A stretch of 64,000 nt of DNA. Origin: JASJBU01 sp963797085. GTDB lineage: Bacteria; Pseudomonadota; Gammaproteobacteria; Chromatiales; Chromatiaceae. The stretch spans positions 62,001 to 126,000 of the forward strand of contig CAWCOA010000011.1 in NCBI GenBank assembly GCA_963797085.1, in the 5' to 3' direction. A program made the position numbers and the translations under genes. The stretch's first letter is position 1; every line of letters begins with the position of its first letter. Positions 45,726 through 56,152 of this stretch are shown in pieces. The notes below the pieces were generated by a model. It was not told the DNA's origin. It saw only the letters and a list, made by a program, of their open reading frames with translations, and did not search any database.

Positions 45726-47246
45726 ATGCTGATTGTTATCTCCCCCGCCAAAACCCTCGATTACGAAACCCCGCCGGTGACGAAAAACCACAGCAAGCCG
45801 GCCTTTCTCAAGCAGTCCCAGGAGTTGATCAATATCCTGCGCAACTACTCGGCCCTGGATCTGGCCGAATTGATGAAACTGAGCATGAAGCTGGCGGAGC
45901 TGAACTTCGAGCGTTACCACGACTGGAAGACGCCCTTCACCAGGAAAAATGCCAAACAGGCCGCCCTGGCCATGAAGGGGGATGTGTATACCGGACTGGA
46001 TGCGGAAACCCTCTCAGAGCAAGACCTGGCCTATGCCCAGGACCATCTGCGCATTCTGTCCGGACTCTACGGGGTGATGCGCCCATTGGATCTGATGGCG
46101 CCCTACCGGCTGGAAATGGGCACCAGACTTCCCAATGAACAGGGCAAGGATCTCTATGCGTTCTGGGGCACGACCATAACCGAAGCGCTCAACAAGGCAC
46201 TCAAAAAACAGGGCGACGATGTACTGATCAATCTGGCCTCCAATGAGTACTTCAAGTCGGTCAAGCCCAAACTGGTCAAGGGCAGGATCATCACTCCACA
46301 ATTCAAGGAAAAGAAACCGGGTGGTTACAAAATGGTCGGTTTCTATGCAAAGAAGGCCCGGGGACTAATGAGCCGCTACATCATCGAAAACCGGCTATCC
46401 GATCCAGAGGCAATCAAAGGGTTCGATGTAGAGGATTACACCTATAACCAGGCCTTGTCGAAAGGGGATCATTGGGTATTTAGTCAGAGGATGATCGATT
46501 CTCACTGCCATTTCGATGACGAGCGTTTTGATCTGGATCGGCCACAGGCCCTGCAGCGAGCCCATGCAGTCGGGGTGACCGAACAGGTCATACCTGCGGT
46601 AAAGGCGGCCTGGTGGCCCAGGATCAAACAGCTCTGTGCAGACTTTCCCGAACTGCATCCAACCTACGGTCTGCACCCCATGTATCTGGCGGATCATCTC
46701 CCTGAAGACCTCTCCAGCTTGCGGGAATGGGCAATGCGGGAAGAGCCGGTGGCGATTGGTGAATGCGGCCTCGACTTCTTCATCAAAGACCCCCAGCCCG
46801 CAAGGCAGCAAATCTATTTTGAAGGCCAGCTCGAAGTGGCGAGGGAGTTCGACCTGCCGGTCATCATACACGCCCGCAGATCGGTGGAAGAGGTGATCAA
46901 TACCCTCAGGCGCTATCCGGGCGTGCGTGGTGTTCTGCACAGCTACTCCGGCAGCGAACAGCAAGCCCGGCGGCTGATCGACCTCGGCTATGTCATGAGC
47001 TTTGGCGGCCCGGTGACCTACGATCGGGCCAAAAAGCTGCGCAGACTGATACAAGCCCTGCCATTGGACGCCATTCTGCTGGAAACGGATGCGCCCGATC
47101 AACCGGATAGCAACCACCGGGGAGAGCGCAACGAACCGGCCTATCTGCCAGCCATTCTGGAGACCATCAGTCAACTGCGCAACGAATCGCAGGAAAAGAT
47201 CGCACAGCAGACCAGTAAAAATACCCGACAGCTTTTCCGAATTTAA
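45726..47246 (+). CDS. YaaA peroxide-stress protein fused to TatD DNase
   Basis: One open frame of 506 residues. Residues 1-255 are YaaA/DUF328 (MLIVISPAKTLDYETPP, then AHDHLRILSGLYGVMRPLD-like core, ending YNQALSKGDHWVFSQR), which limits iron and DNA damage under peroxide. Residues 256-506 are a TatD metallo-DNase: MIDSHCHFDD, GECGLDFFIKD, VIIHARRSVEEV, LHSYSGSE and LLETDAPDQPD carry the metal ligands. The junction has no stop codon, and ATG of the TatD start motif lies at 46491. Usually these are separate genes. Both parts are complete, so this appears to be a genuine two-domain protein, or two genes joined by loss of a stop. Confidence 0.88.
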   Translation: MLIVISPAKTLDYETPPVTKNHSKPAFLKQSQELINILRNYSALDLAELMKLSMKLAELNFERYHDWKTPFTRKNAKQAALAMKGDVYTGLDAETLSEQDLAYAQDHLRILSGLYGVMRPLDLMAPYRLEMGTRLPNEQGKDLYAFWGTTITEALNKALKKQGDDVLINLASNEYFKSVKPKLVKGRIITPQFKEKKPGGYKMVGFYAKKARGLMSRYIIENRLSDPEAIKGFDVEDYTYNQALSKGDHWVFSQRMIDSHCHFDDERFDLDRPQALQRAHAVGVTEQVIPAVKAAWWPRIKQLCADFPELHPTYGLHPMYLADHLPEDLSSLREWAMREEPVAIGECGLDFFIKDPQPARQQIYFEGQLEVAREFDLPVIIHARRSVEEVINTLRRYPGVRGVLHSYSGSEQQARRLIDLGYVMSFGGPVTYDRAKKLRRLIQALPLDAILLETDAPDQPDSNHRGERNEPAYLPAILETISQLRNESQEKIAQQTSKNTRQLFRI

Positions 47247-47369
47247 GTCCTATTGGACCTAAATATCGACCAATAGCCGATTTTGGCAGAAAGCCAATAA
47301 TCCGACATGACTCCTCCCTCCTCAGCAGGTATCATCTGCGGGTTTTTTATCTCACTCTGAGGGTATTCA

Positions 47370-48371
47370 ATGAGCCAAAAAGGGATTCTGGTTACAGGCG
47401 GCGCCGGTTACATCGGCAGCCATACCGCACGACAGTTGGGTGAGGCCGGGGAACGCCTGGTCACTCTGGACAACCTCTCCACAGGATTCAGACAGGCCGT
47501 GCTGTTCGGCGAGCTGGTGGTGGGCGATACCGGCGATCGAGAACTGGTGCAGCAGGTTTTGCGGGACCATGATATCGACACCGTGATGCATTTCGCCGCC
47601 CATACCGTGGTGCCGGAATCGGTGGAAAATCCACTCAAATATTACGGCAACAATACCTGCAACACCCGCAACCTGCTCGAATGCTGTGCCGAGGCGGGGG
47701 TGAAGAATTTTGTCTTCTCATCCACCGCTGCGGTCTATGGCATCCCCACTACAGACATAGCCTATGAGGATGCCCCCACCAATCCCATCAACCCCTACGG
47801 CACCTCCAAGCTGATGTCAGAGATGATGCTGAGGGACCTCGCCGCCGCCACCGATCTGAACTATGTGGCACTGCGCTATTTCAATGTGGCAGGCTGTGAC
47901 CCACAAGGCCGCATCGGCCAGTCGACGCCGAAAGCCACCCTGCTGACCAAGGTTGCCTGCGAAACGGCGGTTGGTAAACGGGATGCGGTGTATATCTTTG
48001 GCACGGACTATCCTACTCCGGACGGCACCGGGGTGCGTGACTACATCCATGTGGAAGATCTGGCGCATGCCCATGTCAAGGCCCTCGACTACCTGCGCAA
48101 CGGCGGTGAATCGGCCACCCTGAACTGTGGCTACGGCCATGGATACTCGGTGCGCGAACTCCTCAAGGCAGTCGAGCAGGCGGACGGAAAGCCTCTGAAG
48201 ATCATCGAAGCCGAGCGCCGTGCAGGTGATCCGCCTTCACTGATTGCCGGCGCTGAAAAGGTGCGCGAGGTACTGGGCTGGGAGCCCAGTTTCGATGATC
48301 TGGCGAAGATTGCCGAGTCCAGTCTGGCCTGGGAGCAAAAGCAATTACAGTCACCCTGGCTGCAGGAATAA
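47370..48371 (+). CDS. galE: UDP-glucose 4-epimerase
   Basis: 333 residues, an extended short-chain dehydrogenase. NAD-binding motif GGAGYIGSHTARQL, catalytic Ser/Tyr/Lys in FSSTAAVYG and NPYGTSKLMSE, and the GalE-specific RYFNVAGCDPQGRIG and RDYIHVEDLAHAHV. It interconverts UDP-glucose and UDP-galactose for surface polysaccharide. GAGGG lies six bases before the ATG. It is followed 86 bases later by uppP. Confidence 0.92.
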   Translation: MSQKGILVTGGAGYIGSHTARQLGEAGERLVTLDNLSTGFRQAVLFGELVVGDTGDRELVQQVLRDHDIDTVMHFAAHTVVPESVENPLKYYGNNTCNTRNLLECCAEAGVKNFVFSSTAAVYGIPTTDIAYEDAPTNPINPYGTSKLMSEMMLRDLAAATDLNYVALRYFNVAGCDPQGRIGQSTPKATLLTKVACETAVGKRDAVYIFGTDYPTPDGTGVRDYIHVEDLAHAHVKALDYLRNGGESATLNCGYGHGYSVRELLKAVEQADGKPLKIIEAERRAGDPPSLIAGAEKVREVLGWEPSFDDLAKIAESSLAWEQKQLQSPWLQE

Positions 48372-48457
48372 TTCCTACCCCTTGGTAAACCCTTTCTGAA
48401 TCTTCCCCCCGAGGGGAAGGAATTCTCGTCAACCCCACACAAGATGCAACACTGACC

Positions 48458-49258
48458 ATGGAAATGCTGCAAATTCTCATTCTGGCTGCCGTGCAGGGCC
48501 TGACTGAATTTCTCCCCATCTCCAGTTCCGCTCATTTGATCCTGGCGCCCAGGGTGATGGGTTACGCAGATCAGGGCCTGGCCTTCGATGTCGCTGTGCA
48601 TGTCGGCTCCCTGGTTGCTGTCGTTGGATATTTCCACCGCGAAGTGATCGCCATCGGCGGCGATTTTCTACGCTCCCTGGGTCATCCAATGTCAGGCTCT
48701 GAAGATGCGAGACTGGGCTGGATGATCATTCTCGCCACGATCCCGGTAGGACTGTTCGGACTGGTTATGAAATCTCTGGTAGAAGATGACCTGCGCGCAC
48801 CGGTGGTTATTGCAGCCACCACCCTGGTTTTTGGTATGCTGCTATTAGTGGCGGATAGACTGGGAAAAAGACAACGGGACGAATATTCCATCAACTGGAG
48901 CGACGCCCTGCTCATCGGGGCATTTCAAGCGATAGCGATTATCCCAGGCACCTCACGCTCGGGGATTACCATGACGGCCGGACTGTTGCTAGGCCTGACC
49001 CGACAGGCAGCTTCGCGTTTCTCCTTCCTGCTCTCCATCCCCGCCATCCTGATGTCCGGCGGATTTGTTACCCTGGACCTGATCCAAAGCGAGATAGCTG
49101 TCGACTGGACCTCACTGATCCTCGGCGCCCTGCTCTCATGCATTGTCGCCTACCTCTGCATCCACTTCTTCCTGCAATTTATCGAACGCATCGGCATGCT
49201 GCCTTTTTTCATTTATCGACTCATTCTGGGGGGTGCGATACTGCTGCTGATCCTGTAG
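48458..49258 (+). CDS. uppP: undecaprenyl-diphosphatase UppP (BacA)
   Basis: 266 residues with eight hydrophobic segments. The two active-site signatures are present: LTEFLPISSSAHLILAP in the first loop and PGTSRSGITMTAGLLLGLTR in the second, with the conserved Arg and Ser. It recycles undecaprenyl pyrophosphate at the membrane for peptidoglycan and O-antigen synthesis and can give bacitracin resistance. Confidence 0.95.
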   Translation: MEMLQILILAAVQGLTEFLPISSSAHLILAPRVMGYADQGLAFDVAVHVGSLVAVVGYFHREVIAIGGDFLRSLGHPMSGSEDARLGWMIILATIPVGLFGLVMKSLVEDDLRAPVVIAATTLVFGMLLLVADRLGKRQRDEYSINWSDALLIGAFQAIAIIPGTSRSGITMTAGLLLGLTRQAASRFSFLLSIPAILMSGGFVTLDLIQSEIAVDWTSLILGALLSCIVAYLCIHFFLQFIERIGMLPFFIYRLILGGAILLLIL

Positions 49259-49328
49259 CAGCCGAGTACAAGTCGCCAACTGCTGAAGCAGGTGAAACCG
49301 CTCAAGGCAATAAATCAGCTTTTCCTTT

Positions 49329-49514
49329 TCAACCAGGAATGCCGCTTAAGACATTCCCGCTATCTATTGGCTTATTACCCGTTGCCGAGCCAGCAGACTC
49401 CTGTTCGCGCTTCTGCTGTCGCAGAGCCTCGATCAACTCCTGGTCAAGTCTTGCGAAATAGATGTCTTCTTCGGCCATTCCCTTGAGCCTTAACTTTGCT
49501 GCAAAACTGTTCAT
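49329..49514 (-). CDS. small conserved protein, ~61 aa
   Basis: A short protein MNSFAAKLRLKGMAEEDIYF with a following ARLDQELIEALRQQKREQE helix. The phrase KGMAEEDIYFARLDQELI is one I associate with a small conserved gammaproteobacterial protein of unknown function. The start is ATG at 49514; AGGT lies about ten bases before it. The frame is open further upstream to 49655 but the extra part looks unrelated. Convergent with uppP. Confidence 0.6.
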   Translation of the reverse strand: MNSFAAKLRLKGMAEEDIYFARLDQELIEALRQQKREQESAGSATGNKPIDSGNVLSGIPG

Positions 49515-50205
49515 ATATTTAACCTGCAAATAACTACAATGAACCCGTCCGGCACTATTGTATTCTGTTGCGGATCCAGCTGAAATCGGACTCAAGCCAT
49601 CATCCAACCCAGAATGAAATGCCCTGCAAGATGCAGTACCGGGCGATAAATCCATTCTCTACCTGTGAGATCCGTCTGTCATTGAAATAAAACAATCCGT
49701 ACTGACACTACCCCGCAGATTCCTTCAATAAAGCATGCAGTTAAAAGCCCAGATTCGACCATTACCCAGACCAACCTATACACTCGAGCAAGGTCGATCC
49801 ATTGCATAGAAAAAATAAGAAACGATTCAATCAGCTAAAGGAACATCAACTCACTGAATATACTGCATATATTTAGTCATCACGAGAGCGTGTAACTCAT
49901 CAGACGGGCATTGATTTGAGTAATTCGCTACATCCGTTAAGGGTATTCACTAGCTATTATTTTCTCGGGTTTGAGATATATTTGAGCGCACTTATATTCA
50001 ACTATTCATCAGGCATGATCCGGCTTGAGCTAAGAATACCAACAACAAATAAGCTAGAAAATCGGTTGACCACTCCCAACTAAGGAATATGAAGCAAGGA
50101 GTAATAATCGGCTGTCGTTAGATCACCCGGCAGTCAGCCCAGGGAGCCTAGATCCAAATACCCTTCCCCAAGGATTAACCCATCGGGAAGGGTAGGAATC
50201 ATGGA
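49515..50205. promoter_or_regulatory. intergenic region upstream of the polyketide locus
   Basis: 691 bases with no supported gene, AT-rich in the middle (49740-50050). A possible promoter for the polyketide gene has TTGACC (50066-50071) and TATGAA (50088-50093) spaced by 16 bases. CCCTTCCC (50161-50168) can pair with GGGAAGGG (50185-50192), forming a hairpin that would reach close to the ribosome binding site and could affect translation. Both are weak inferences. Confidence 0.35.
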
Positions 50206-50217
50206 GTGATGATAACC

Positions 50218-53200
50218 ATGACATCAAATGCAAACATTGCCGTTATCGGTATGGGCTGTGTCTATCCCGGCGCCCTCTCACCTGAGACCCTATGGGAAAA
50301 TATCCTGGCCGGCCGGCGCTACTTCAGAATCACCCCGGATGAGCGCCTGCCGAATGAATACTACTTTGATCCGGACCCGTCAGTTCCCGGTAAGACATAC
50401 TGCAATCGCATGGCGGTCATTGACGGTTGGACGTTCGATCCAACCCAGTGGAAGATCCCCCCGATTACCTACGATCAAAGCGAGATCGTGCATTGGCTGG
50501 CACTGCACACCAGTCGCGGTGGATTTCTCAAACAATACATCGATCTCGATTACCAGAATTGGCCGGGGCGATCAGCGGCCTCGCCGCCGGACAGCCCTCC
50601 TGAATCGACGGAGCCGCTGGATGCGCCGCGAGAAGAGCTCGCTGGGAAAGCAACCGAGCCTTCGATGCTGGATCTGGTGATTGACTGGATCGTGGCGCGA
50701 ACCGGCTATCCTCGAGAATTTGTGACACCAGAAAAAAAGCTGCGGGATGATCTCAATCTGGACTCCATCAAGGCAGGTGAACTGGCGCTGATGCTGAGCA
50801 AACAGATGAACAAAGACCTGCCGGTGGATCTGGGGGTTGTCGCCAATGCCTCGATTGAGTACCTGGTCAACAGCGTGCGGGAGTTCGAAGGACAGCGGAT
50901 CTCCATGGATGATTCACTCTCAAACAGCTGGATCAAGACCTTCGGGGTCGAGCTTTTGCCTGCGCCCCTCGATTTGGAAGAGCGAGGTGGACTGCCCCTC
51001 GATGGTACTGTTTGTGTAATCGGACAGCAGGGACTGGATTCAAGAACTGAGGCGCTGGCGGCACTACTGGAAAAAAGCGCTGTTGGGGTCCAGCAATTGT
51101 CACTGCAGCAGAGTCTCGATGCGGCAATGGCGGACGACCTGTCCGGTCTGGTGTTGATTCTGCAGGAACAGCAGCAGCCATTTTACGAGTTCAACTCTGC
51201 CCAATTTCAGGAAAGCATGGAGGGGCTTGCGGCCTCTCTCTTCCGTTTGATGCAGAAGGTATTGCCGATCATGCTGCAGCGGGATGATTTCCACCTGCTG
51301 GTGATTCGGCCGAGAAATGCCACTGATGCAGGCTGTGATGTCGACGGGGCAGCGGGATTTTTCAAGACCCTGTCGCTGGAGTATGACAAACCCGGTTTCA
51401 ACTGGAAATGGCTGAGCCTGCCTGGCCAGTGGGACCCGGTCAGCATCGCCGAATGTGCGGCTTTGGAGCTGCAAACCTCTGGGGAACGCATCGAGTACCA
51501 CTATTCCGACGCAGGGGACAGACTCTCACCCGGCGCCGTACAAACTCGGCGAGACTCAGCAAAAAGCGCCCCGACTCGGTGGACTGGATACCCTGCTGGT
51601 TACCGGCGGGGGAAAAGGCATCACCTTCGAGATGGCCTTCGCGCTCGCGCGCAAGACCGGCGTCAAACTCGGCTTAATCGGCTCCTCGCCCGCTCCGCAG
51701 GCAGATCAGGACGATGGTGAACTGGCCAGCGAATCTGCAACGACTCCGCGGCAAGGGCATCCGCCACCTCTACCTGCAGGCCGACGTCACCCGGCAAACG
51801 GCGGTGCAGCAAGCCGTCAGACAAATCGAGCGGGGCCTCGGTCGGATCAGTGTCATTCTGCATGGTGCCGGCGTCTCGAAATTTTCCGGTTTTCTGGAGA
51901 TGGATCTGGAAAATTATCTCAGCTGCCTGCGGGTCAAGACGCGAGGGCTTTATCATTTACTCTCTGCCGTGCCACCCAAACGCCTCAAGGCCTTGCACGT
52001 CATTTCCTCGGTGCTGGGCAGAACCGGCATGTACCGGCAGGCCGATTATACCTATGCCAACGCCTGGCTGGACGCAGCCACTCTGGCCGTGACCAGGAAC
52101 AACCCCAATCTGCACGGTTTCTCTGTCGGCTACAGCGTGTGGGACGGAACCGGCATCGGTGCCAAATCGGGATCCATGGAAATGCTGCAAAAGATCGGCG
52201 TGACCCCAATCTCTATTGAACAGGGTGTCTCGTCCTATCTCGAACTTGCAACCCGCCGACATCCGTTCAGCACATTTGTCCATACCGGCCGTCTGAATGA
52301 GAAACTGGAACCTCGCCTGATGCCGGGTATCAGACTGCCTGATTGGCGTTTTCTGGAAAACATCCGCCGTTTCGTCCCCGGGGTCGAACTGATCGCTGAA
52401 GCCACTCTGACCCACACCAAGGATAGGTATCTTCCGGAACATGTGTTTGCCGGCACGCCCTTGATGCCCACCGTGATGGGGCTGGAAGGCATGGTCCAGG
52501 CAGCCATGGCCTGTCTCGGCAGCGAACAACTCCCGGTCATCCAGCAGATCATCCTGAAGCGCCCGATGATTGTCGCCGAAGCATCTACGACCAAGGTAAG
52601 AACCTTGGCGCTATGCGACCCGATGGTTGACGGGACCAGGACTGTTACCGTGCGGATGCGTTCTGACAGCGACGGTTTTGCTACGGATCATTACGAGATT
52701 CGCTGTATTTTCGGATCACTACCAACTGCATCCAGAAAGCCTACCAATACTGCCTGCTTTACCGGAGGGAGCCTATGCAAAGAGTCCGGAGGAGTTTGCC
52801 CCCAGCCCGCTGTTTCAGGGCAGGTTTCTCCGCCGGATCAGTCGTATCTTCGAGCTCAGGGCGGGAGAAGAGGCGCTGACAGAGATAACCGTGCCGATCG
52901 CTGCCAAGTACTACTCCGATGAGTTCGAGCAGTGCACGCAAACACCCGCCCCAGCCATCCGCGATGCCATGCTGCAGTCAGCGGCACTGATGGCGCCACC
53001 CGGTTACCTGCCGGAATCGATCCAGGAAATCCATTTCTTCAGACCCCTGCGGGAAGGAGAAAAGCTCATCTGCCATGCACAGGGTATCGCACGGGATGCA
53101 CAGACCATGACCACGGATATCCTGCTCTACGACCAAGCCGGAGAACCTGTTGAGTGGATGAAAGGTCTGGTCGTCAAGGCAACCTCGACGCTGGTTGACC

Positions 53201-53970
53201 TGGAGGGTAAACAGCGCATCAAAACCCAGCACCCGGAGCGAGTTGAAGAGAGTCTGAAATGTATTCTAACGGGTAACTCCCTATCCCTTGCCCTCGCCTA
53301 TGAATCAGATCTACTGAAAAAGACAGCCTTCCAACTGCTCACCAATCAGGATCGCGATATGTTGCTCAATGATATTGCCAGGCCGCGCTGGAAACCCAGG
53401 CTGGTCAATCTGCTGGCGACCAGAAAGTCCGCCCTGCAATATTTCAGAAATTCCAACAGCTTCGAGTTATCGCCGGACCAGATACGACTCGACCACAGCG
53501 CAGGCGGCAAACCGCGACTGCTTCTGAGCAAGCAGCAGCATCTAGCTGATGGGCTGCACATCTCCCTGGCCGACAGCCATGGGATTTCCATCGCACTGAT
53601 CAGCCAACAACAGGTTGGCATCGATATCGAATTGGTGGAGCCCCGTGACAGCGAAACCTGGCTGGCACTGCTCGGGGATGATGGCTATCGGCTGGCGCTG
53701 AGCTTACAACGGGAAACCGGTGAATCTTTCGATGCCTCCACTACCCGGGTCTGGACCTTGCTTGAAGCCGGCAAGAAGGCCTATGACCTGCAACGCCTGC
53801 TGCCCCGCTTCAACGACATTATCGATGACAGCTGGATGCTGTTTGCAGGATCAGAGGATCCGGAGCGACAGCTGTTAAGCACCATGATTGAAAATCATGG
53901 CCGTGAATTCGTGGTCAGTATTGCTACTTATGAATCCAACAGAACCATTCAGGAGCAGCAGTATGGCTGA
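50218..53970 (+). pseudogene. decayed iterative polyketide synthase (KS fragment-ACP-KR-DH-PPTase)
   Basis: Across several frames: a truncated ketosynthase (IAVIGMGCVYPGALSPETLW onward, ~95 residues, no catalytic Cys), then a jump near 50506 straight to a linker and an ACP (DDLNLDSIKAGELAL; Ser codon 50764-50766), an SDR-type ketoreductase (LVTGGGKGITFEMAFALARK), a hotdog dehydratase (YLPEHVFAGTPLMPTVMGLE), and a terminal phosphopantetheinyl transferase (VGIDIELVEP and WTLLEAGKKAYDLQ). The KS-AT-ACP-KR-DH-PPTase order is that of enediyne-type PKSs; the rest of KS and all AT are missing here. Three +1 frameshifts at ~51530, 51731 and ~52713 break the remainder. Start ATG at 50218, with GGAG upstream; GTG at 50206 is an alternative. 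Almost certainly non-functional as a synthase. Confidence 0.8.
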
Positions 53971-54688
53971 GCACATCCTGGTAGTAAACGGCAGCCCGAG
54001 GGCGCAGCGCGGCAGCACAGGAATCGTGGTCGATAAATTTCTGGAAGGATGCCATCAGCAGGGAGCCACCAGCGAAATCATCGAGGTGGCGACTTCCACC
54101 TTGAAATTTTGTGCGGGTGAACTGGCATGCTATTTCAGACCGGATCACCAGGCCTGCCGGGTGCACAAAAACGACCAAGGCGCCAAGTTCACTGATAAAT
54201 GGGTCAATGCGGACCGCATTATTCTGGCTTCGCCACTGCATTTCAATAACGTCACCGCGCATTTAAAACGATTTCTCGAACGACTGATCTGCATGTCAAG
54301 CCCCTACTACGTGGAAAACGACGGCTATCCGACCCATGAGGTGCCGTACCAGCCAAAACCCTGCGTGGTAATCGGTGTGTGCGCCTATCCGGGAATAGCC
54401 AATTTCAACCTTTTCAGAGAGGTCATGTTGAACTACCAGAAGGTTTTCTGGCTGGAACCTGCCGGTTATGTGCTGGTACCTATGTCCCGGGATCTGACGG
54501 TGATGAACATCACCAACCCGAGATATGAATCATTGCTAAGAGTAACAGCAGCCATTACCCAGGCAGGCCGGGAATTCATCACCGCCAACTCAATTTCCAT
54601 GGAGACCGAGGAGACCATTGCCATGGATACGGACGACCTGGATAGGCTGCATGCTGAGTTCGATGGATACTTTGCACAGCTGACCTGA
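53963..54688 (+). CDS. NADPH-dependent FMN reductase / iron-sulfur-flavoprotein-like
   Basis: About 241 residues of the flavodoxin-like reductase fold. The FMN phosphate loop is VVNGSPRAQRGSTGI and the second flavin contact is RIILASPLHFNNVTAHLKRF. Between them are three cysteines (KFCAGELACYF and HQACRVHKND) in the region where iron-sulfur flavoproteins bind a cluster, though the usual CxxC pair is altered. Its start overlaps the PKS stop (ATGGCTGA), with GGAG seven bases upstream, so it is coupled to the PKS. It probably supplies redox tailoring to the pathway. Confidence 0.75.
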   Translation: MAEHILVVNGSPRAQRGSTGIVVDKFLEGCHQQGATSEIIEVATSTLKFCAGELACYFRPDHQACRVHKNDQGAKFTDKWVNADRIILASPLHFNNVTAHLKRFLERLICMSSPYYVENDGYPTHEVPYQPKPCVVIGVCAYPGIANFNLFREVMLNYQKVFWLEPAGYVLVPMSRDLTVMNITNPRYESLLRVTAAITQAGREFITANSISMETEETIAMDTDDLDRLHAEFDGYFAQLT

Positions 54689-54779
54689 GTAACTTATGCA
54701 AGCAGACTGATAATTAGAAAATGCTCGATGGAAAAAGATTAGCGGATCCTCTAGGAAGATCTCGACCAAAGGACGCAAG

Positions 54780-56129
54780 ATGATGGCCAGTCATAAAACC
54801 AAGTACGATTTCATCGTTGTCGGTTCAGGAGCCGGTGGCGGAACCCTGGTGCGTGAGCTGGCAAAACAGAACAAGGATGTGCTGTGTGTGGAATGGGGTT
54901 TTGTCACCGAGCATACCGGGGAAATGATGAATTGCCGGAATCTCTACGATTTCAAACGTCTCCCGGATTTTATCCCAAAGACGCTGCGGCGGATTCCATT
55001 GACCCCGCCCACCACGAAAGAAGGCTCAGTCATGTGGCGGGCGATTACTGCCGGCGGGACCAGCGTCATTTCCCTGGGCAATGGGGCCCGCTGTATGGAA
55101 CGCGAACTCGATTCCATGGGAATTGATCTGCTGCATGAATTCGCCGAGGCAGAAGCCGAGATTGGCCTGGAGCCCCTGGGCAGTCGTCTACTCTCCAAAG
55201 GTTCGAGAAGAATCAAAGATGCCGCAAACGTGCTTGGCCATGAATTTCTTCCCATGCGGAAATATATCAATCAAGCCAAATGCGTAAAATGCCATAAATG
55301 TCTGTATGGCTGTGAATACAATGCAAAATGGGACACTCGCAGTTGGCTGAATGAAGCTGAATGTGATGGAGCGGATATTCTATACAACACCAAGGTCAGA
55401 GAAGTCACCCACTCGCAGGGAAAGGTAAAGGGCATCCGCGCAACGGGACCCAACGGACCCATCGAAATCCAGGCAAGCACCGTGATCCTCGCAGCCGGTG
55501 GTATGGCGACCCCGGTTATCCTGCAGAACTCCGGTATTAAAGAGGCGGGTGGAGGCTTCTTCCTGGACCTGTTCAGAAACACTTTCGGGGTGACTGAAGA
55601 GAAGGGCCTGAACCAGGATAAAGAACCCAACATGGCCATGGTCGACCTGGAATGGCTCTGCGAGGACGGTTTTATATTGAGCCCGTTCATGAATCACGAC
55701 CGCCTGACCCGCCTGCAGGAAATGTCCCCATTAAAAGCGCTGCGCAGTTCAAAAAATATGCTGGGCATCATGACAAAAATTACAGATGATGCAAACGGCC
55801 AGGTCTATGCCAACGGAAAATGTTCCAAACCCTTGACCAAGCGCGATCTCGTGCGGCTCGACCATGGCGCAACGATTGCCAGGCAGATCCTCATTCAAAC
55901 CGGTGTAAAACCGAAAACGCTCTTTGAGTCAAAGATCCAAGGCGCACATCCAGGGGGAACGGCCGCCATAGGTACGGTTGTGGATAATGATCTACAGACC
56001 AGAATCGACAATCTTTTTGTCTGCGATGCCAGCGTATTTCCCGCCAGAAAGTTCAACGACAGAAGCCGGCTTCCACCTATTTTGACCATTGTTGCCTTGT
56101 CGAAGCGTCTGGCAAAGACCTTGAACTAG
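54780..56129 (+). CDS. GMC-family oxidoreductase with four-cysteine motif
   Basis: 449 residues. FAD-binding motif IVVGSGAGGGTLVREL (~11-26), GMC middle region with TAGGTSVISLGNGARCME, and the C-terminal GMC catalytic part HPGGTAAIGTVVDNDL and DNLFVCDASVFP, where the His of HPGG is the usual base. Residues ~168-178 hold CVKCHKCLYGC, a C-x2-C-x2-C-x3-C pattern like a [4Fe-4S] ferredoxin and found in a subgroup of GMC alcohol oxidases. It probably oxidises an alcohol of the polyketide product. AAGGA precedes the start; MMAS could begin at 54780 or 54783. Confidence 0.8.
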   Translation: MMASHKTKYDFIVVGSGAGGGTLVRELAKQNKDVLCVEWGFVTEHTGEMMNCRNLYDFKRLPDFIPKTLRRIPLTPPTTKEGSVMWRAITAGGTSVISLGNGARCMERELDSMGIDLLHEFAEAEAEIGLEPLGSRLLSKGSRRIKDAANVLGHEFLPMRKYINQAKCVKCHKCLYGCEYNAKWDTRSWLNEAECDGADILYNTKVREVTHSQGKVKGIRATGPNGPIEIQASTVILAAGGMATPVILQNSGIKEAGGGFFLDLFRNTFGVTEEKGLNQDKEPNMAMVDLEWLCEDGFILSPFMNHDRLTRLQEMSPLKALRSSKNMLGIMTKITDDANGQVYANGKCSKPLTKRDLVRLDHGATIARQILIQTGVKPKTLFESKIQGAHPGGTAAIGTVVDNDLQTRIDNLFVCDASVFPARKFNDRSRLPPILTIVALSKRLAKTLN

Positions 56130-56152
56130 AAACCGAGTCAGGTAATCACTGA

